64,000 bases of DNA from Oscillospiraceae bacterium (GTDB lineage: Bacteria > Bacillota > Clostridia > Oscillospirales > Oscillospiraceae), in assembly GCA_910575815.1 (NCBI GenBank), contig CAJTFN010000003.1, positions 233,158-297,157 on the forward strand. Direction: 5' to 3'. This document shows, piece by piece, positions 60,983 through 64,000 of the stretch (positions are counted from its first letter, which is position 1; every line of letters starts with the position of its first letter). The notes beneath the pieces were generated by a model. It was not told the origin of the DNA. It saw nothing but the letters and a program-made list of their open reading frames with translations, and searched no databases. The translations under genes were made by a program, and so were the position numbers.

Positions 60983-62485
60983 CTACCAATTGTAAAGAAC
61001 CTACGGGGAACAACAATCCGATGCCAAATGAAGTATGGCGTGCTGGGCGGTACTTGGGAAAACGGTAACTCCGTCTACATCAAACGGGTAAGTCGGCTGA
61101 TAGGCACCCGCATGTATTTCTGCAATGCCGCAGACCCGTTCCTCCACCGTTAGCAGTGGCGCTTGCTGGGACAGCCGGAGCTTCGGCCCCGCCTAGGAAC
61201 ATTTCCCACCGCTTGACAAATTCAACGCGGGTAGATATATAGTCTATATAAACCGTATGAATTAGCTATATTGCCAGGAAGGCCACCCCCTTGGCCGAAA
61301 AAGGAATTATAGCTGTGGACGCGGGAGGCGGTTGCTTATTTTCGTGCATCCGAATAAGTAGTTCACTTATTATATGGATGCGCAGTCAACGCAGGAACAG
61401 CTATGGACCCTTGTGCGGAGTGCCTTTCCGAAGGCCGCAAGACATCGTTTGTTTATTTCGATCGGAAGAAATACAATATCTTGTGTTTGTCAAATTGCAC
61501 AAACACAGTTGCCAACGCTCCCGTGCGTCTCGCTAAAATCTGCACAGTTATTTTCATGGCATTATGTTTTTGTCGTTATGTAAACTACTTTTGCGAATTC
61601 AGTTGCTTTTGCGACATAAAGCTCTCAAAAAAATGTAGTTTGCTATCCAAATTGTAACTTTGGCATTTTCGACAATTGACAATTTTAACAAAAACCTGTA
61701 ATATACTAAATTTTAAACCTCTGTCAAGTGTTTTTTTGTTTTTTTGTCTAAATGACAAAGAGAATTTAACAACTCGTCCTAGCGTTTCTATTTGATGGAT
61801 TAAATTTTCAATAAGCATATGTAACTCGCGGTGCATAAATTCATGCGGGGTATAACAGGGGCCTCCTTTTATTCTCCGTGATCCCCCGTCTGACTCGGAT
61901 TTGTCTGGGGATAAATTTGGCATATTTTCTGGACAAGTTTTTAGGGTTAGAAAGGGGCTTTTTCGCTATATTTTTATAGCGAAAATGGTTGATTATCTCA
62001 AAAAAGCCTTGATTTACGGGCATACACGCAGGATTTCAAGCTGAATTTACTACCAATTTACTACTTTTGAGGGAAAGAGCCTTGATATGCCGCCCGGAAC
62101 CCTGCAAGCCCAAACATCAGCACACAGCATTGAGAAAGAATAAATGAAAACTGAATACGACGCATATGCGGCGTTTCTCTATCCCTACACGGGAGAACAG
62201 GAACGCCGCTTTTTTTATGCCCTCATGTTACGCAGTAGGGGCAAAAAGAGCCTTGCTATATGCGGCTTTGCGGGCGCACTTTTGCCGGGGACAGGGATTT
62301 ATACCTAACCCCGGCAAAATGGCGTTCTATCGCGTAACAAATCCACAACCAAAGTCCGCAAAGGAAAAGTCAATAGAAAATTTACAGAAAAGTGAAGAAG
62401 GAAGAAGGGGGTAAAAGGGGGTAAAAAAGGTACAACAACAAGACCACCGCAGGAACGCTGGTCTGGGAAAGAATTGCAGAAAGAT
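60983..62485. other. AT-richer non-coding stretch with decayed reading frames
   Basis: No gene with a good start and family match is seen over 1.5 kb. Fragments of former genes are likely: a 41-codon frame from 61028 (MKYGVLGGTWENGNSVYIKR...) and a 54-codon frame from 62144 to 62308 (MKTEYDAYAAFLYPYTGEQE...) are coding-like but isolated. T-rich tracts at 61725-61760 and a direct repeat ATTTACTAC (62045 and 62055) are present. The region fits decayed mobile DNA. Confidence 0.6.
61213..61250 (+). promoter_or_regulatory. Orphan promoter with palindromic operator
   Basis: TTGACA (61213-61218), a 17-base spacer and TATATA (61236-61241) overlap a perfect palindrome TATATAGTCTATATA (61236-61250). 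No reading frame follows, so the target gene may be lost or an RNA. Confidence 0.5.
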
Positions 62486-63721
62486 TCAGATGCGCTCGTT
62501 GGAGACTGGCTCAGAAGGTTGTTCCAGTTTGGCAAGATACTCCTTCACCTTGCCGTAGTAGATGCGCAGGAACTTGTTGGCACCCGCTGTCATGTAGACC
62601 AGGTAAGGCTTGCCCTCGGCGCGTTTCTTGTCCATGAACCGGTAGACCGGATCGTCTTGGGGCATGGATTTCAATAAATTGTCCATTACCAGGAAAAGGG
62701 CCTTGCGCAGTTCTGGCGGACCACTTTTGGAAGTTGGAACGCTTTTAGCCTCATGGCCTCCGGATTGGTCAGCGCCGGGATCGACACCGGCAAAAGAGGT
62801 AATGGAACTTCTGCGGGCAAAGCGGGTCACATCCCCAATCTCCGCCATGAGCTGGGGGCCAAGGGAATCTCCCACACTGTGCATTCCCATGACAACCGGA
62901 TACTCCGGAAGCTGTGCGGCCAGTTGGAGCATCTCCGCTTTCATCTGCTCCACAGTCTTGGAGACAGCGTTGAGGGAGACAATGGCCTGCCGGATCAGCA
63001 TCTTGGTCAGGTCATCCTTGGGCATTACGGCGATCTGGTCTTTCGCACCAGCATGGATTCCGGCGGCCCTGTCGCTGCTGAAGTTGTAGCCGTGCCGCTT
63101 GCACCATTTGCGGTAACGCTCGGTAAATGCGACCGGACTCATGTTCCGAACACAGTCTACATGCCAGAAAGACGCGGCAAAGTCCACCCATTTCTGCGTC
63201 CCGTCCTCCCGGACGGGGCTACCGAACAGGGCGTTCACGCCGGGATAGGTCTGGTCCAGAAGCGCGATGAGATTGTTCTTCATCATCGTCTTCGTCTTGG
63301 TATACAGATTGCACTGCCGGTTCAGCGTTTTCAGTTGGTAACGAATTTTGTCCATGGAAGCATATTGCCGCAGTTCCACCCAGTTGTCAAGACCGTACTT
63401 CGCAATTTTCCGGGAATCAGCTTTATCTGTCTTGACCTTGCGCAGCGAGTTGTTCCCATAGTCCTTGATCAACTTCGGATTCACCGCGCTGACGTACAGC
63501 CCCGCGTCATGGAGGAACTGGGCCACCGGCTCATAGTACCGTCCGGTATGCTCCATGATCACTCGTGTTTCACCGTTCAGGCTTTTCAAGTAGTCTGCCA
63601 ACTCCTTGAGTTCACTGCCGGTGTGGCGCACACTAAAAGGTTTTGCCACTACTTCGCCCAAAGGACGCATGACAGACACCATGCTCTTCCCTTTGGAAAT
63701 GTCGATTCCCACTGCGTTCAT
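62486..63721 (-). CDS. IS110-family transposase (DEDD recombinase)
   Basis: The 411-residue recombinase has the RuvC-like DEDD acids D7 (GIDISKG), E57 (MEHTGRY), D99 and D102 (KTDKADSRK) and the C-terminal Transposase_20 region (LPEYPVVMGMHSVGDSLGPQ, then FAGVDPGADQSGGH), which supplies the catalytic serine in this family. CAGGAG precedes the ATG. Nothing is broken, so it could be active. IS110 elements are guided by a bridge RNA made from a non-coding end; the 279 bases before the gene that remain in the window are a candidate. Confidence 0.93.
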   Translation of the reverse strand: MNAVGIDISKGKSMVSVMRPLGEVVAKPFSVRHTGSELKELADYLKSLNGETRVIMEHTGRYYEPVAQFLHDAGLYVSAVNPKLIKDYGNNSLRKVKTDKADSRKIAKYGLDNWVELRQYASMDKIRYQLKTLNRQCNLYTKTKTMMKNNLIALLDQTYPGVNALFGSPVREDGTQKWVDFAASFWHVDCVRNMSPVAFTERYRKWCKRHGYNFSSDRAAGIHAGAKDQIAVMPKDDLTKMLIRQAIVSLNAVSKTVEQMKAEMLQLAAQLPEYPVVMGMHSVGDSLGPQLMAEIGDVTRFARRSSITSFAGVDPGADQSGGHEAKSVPTSKSGPPELRKALFLVMDNLLKSMPQDDPVYRFMDKKRAEGKPYLVYMTAGANKFLRIYYGKVKEYLAKLEQPSEPVSNERI

Positions 63722-63976
63722 TGTTTCTCAACTCCTGTCGTAGATTGTAATTTGGCGGCCAGCCCTTCCATCATTGCCGATTCAATCTATTTGATGACAC
63801 GGACGCACCAGAATGGCGGCTCTACCTGCATAAATCGAACGCTGCGAATGAGAGGCTGGCTGACGGACTTTCCTGCGGACGTGTCAGTCCCTGGAGTGAT
63901 ACGTCAGACCAATGCCTTCCCATTCTAACAGCTTTGGCAACAATGAGGAAAAAGACACGGCTGGCTGCCGTGCCTC
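63722..63976 (-). ncRNA. Candidate bridge RNA region of the IS110 element
   Basis: The leader before the transposase is non-coding and forms stems on the minus strand: a GGACTGAC-type arm facing GTCCGTCAGCC near 63860-63890, and CACGG facing CCGTG near 63957-63973. In IS621-like elements this position encodes the RNA that pairs with donor and target DNA. Its exact limits and pairing loops cannot be read here. Confidence 0.35.
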
Positions 63977-64000
63977 TTACCGTAAATCTTATTGTAATAG

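Larger units (their letters stand above)
62415..64000 (-). mobile_element. IS110-type insertion element (limits not fixed)
   Basis: The transposase gene plus its leader form the element. IS110 members usually have no long terminal inverted repeats and leave no clear target duplication, so I could not set the ends from one copy. The 3' side probably ends within about 70 bases of the stop at 62486. The leader side may extend beyond the window. Confidence 0.5.

Noticed and set aside
61585..61923. 112-codon minus frame in the island
   Set aside because: AT-rich, no ribosome site, repetitive composition and no family match; treated as decayed DNA.

Overview
The window comes from a high-GC, spore-forming anaerobic Firmicute, most like an Oscillospiraceae gut Clostridium (Flavonifractor/Lawsonibacter type). 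The evidence is a spoIID start, the Bacillus-type order era-yqzL-recO, mutS2, CsoR copper control, a single-chain pyruvate:ferredoxin oxidoreductase, strong GGAGG ribosome sites and consensus sigma-A promoters. No species name can be given from sequence alone.

Layout. 1-9.1 kb: spoIID (cut by the window edge), an aminotransferase/radical-SAM/membrane-protein run, convergent pckA, small proteins, a MerR regulator with a 19-bp-spacer promoter, and an SLH-domain surface protein. 9.1-13.5 kb: a P-loop protein, a glucose-6-phosphate-isomerase-like protein that has lost active-site residues, a D,D-carboxypeptidase and galM. 13.5-24.4 kb: a minus-strand sugar regulon, namely mglB-mglA-mglC, then a YesN-type response regulator, a lipoprotein, a YesM/LytS-type kinase, a membrane-anchored sugar-binding protein and a second MglB-like lipoprotein. 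This resembles the XylFII-LytS/YesN three-component sensors of clostridia. 24.6-40.1 kb: an HPr-like protein, a 48-aa unlisted small gene, radC, uvrB (LexA box), uvrA, era, yqzL, recO, mutS2 and satellites, with two near-identical XRE regulators flanking uvrA. 40.2-46.2 kb: uridine phosphorylase, a paralogous pair of unknown proteins, and a csoR-copA copper operon. 46.7-58 kb: PFOR, six tRNA genes, a glutamine amidotransferase, TraX, a C_GCAxxG_C_C protein and two convergent NSS transporters.

58.2-64 kb is a decayed, AT-richer mobile island. It lies beside a tRNA-Arg(CCT) gene and a defective copy of that tRNA. It holds a C-terminal integrase fragment, a SLOG-family remnant, an XRE regulator, a RelE/Phd toxin-antitoxin pair, HU, about 1.5 kb of non-coding debris with an orphan promoter-operator, and an intact IS110 transposase whose upstream leader may encode a bridge-type RNA.

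The least explained signals are non-coding. A 250-300 bp multi-hairpin repeat occurs four times between genes. A long-stem element sits exactly against the CCA end of three tRNA genes. A symmetric about 89-nt hairpin lies upstream of radC. I could not run searches, so family names rest on recognised motifs and synteny.
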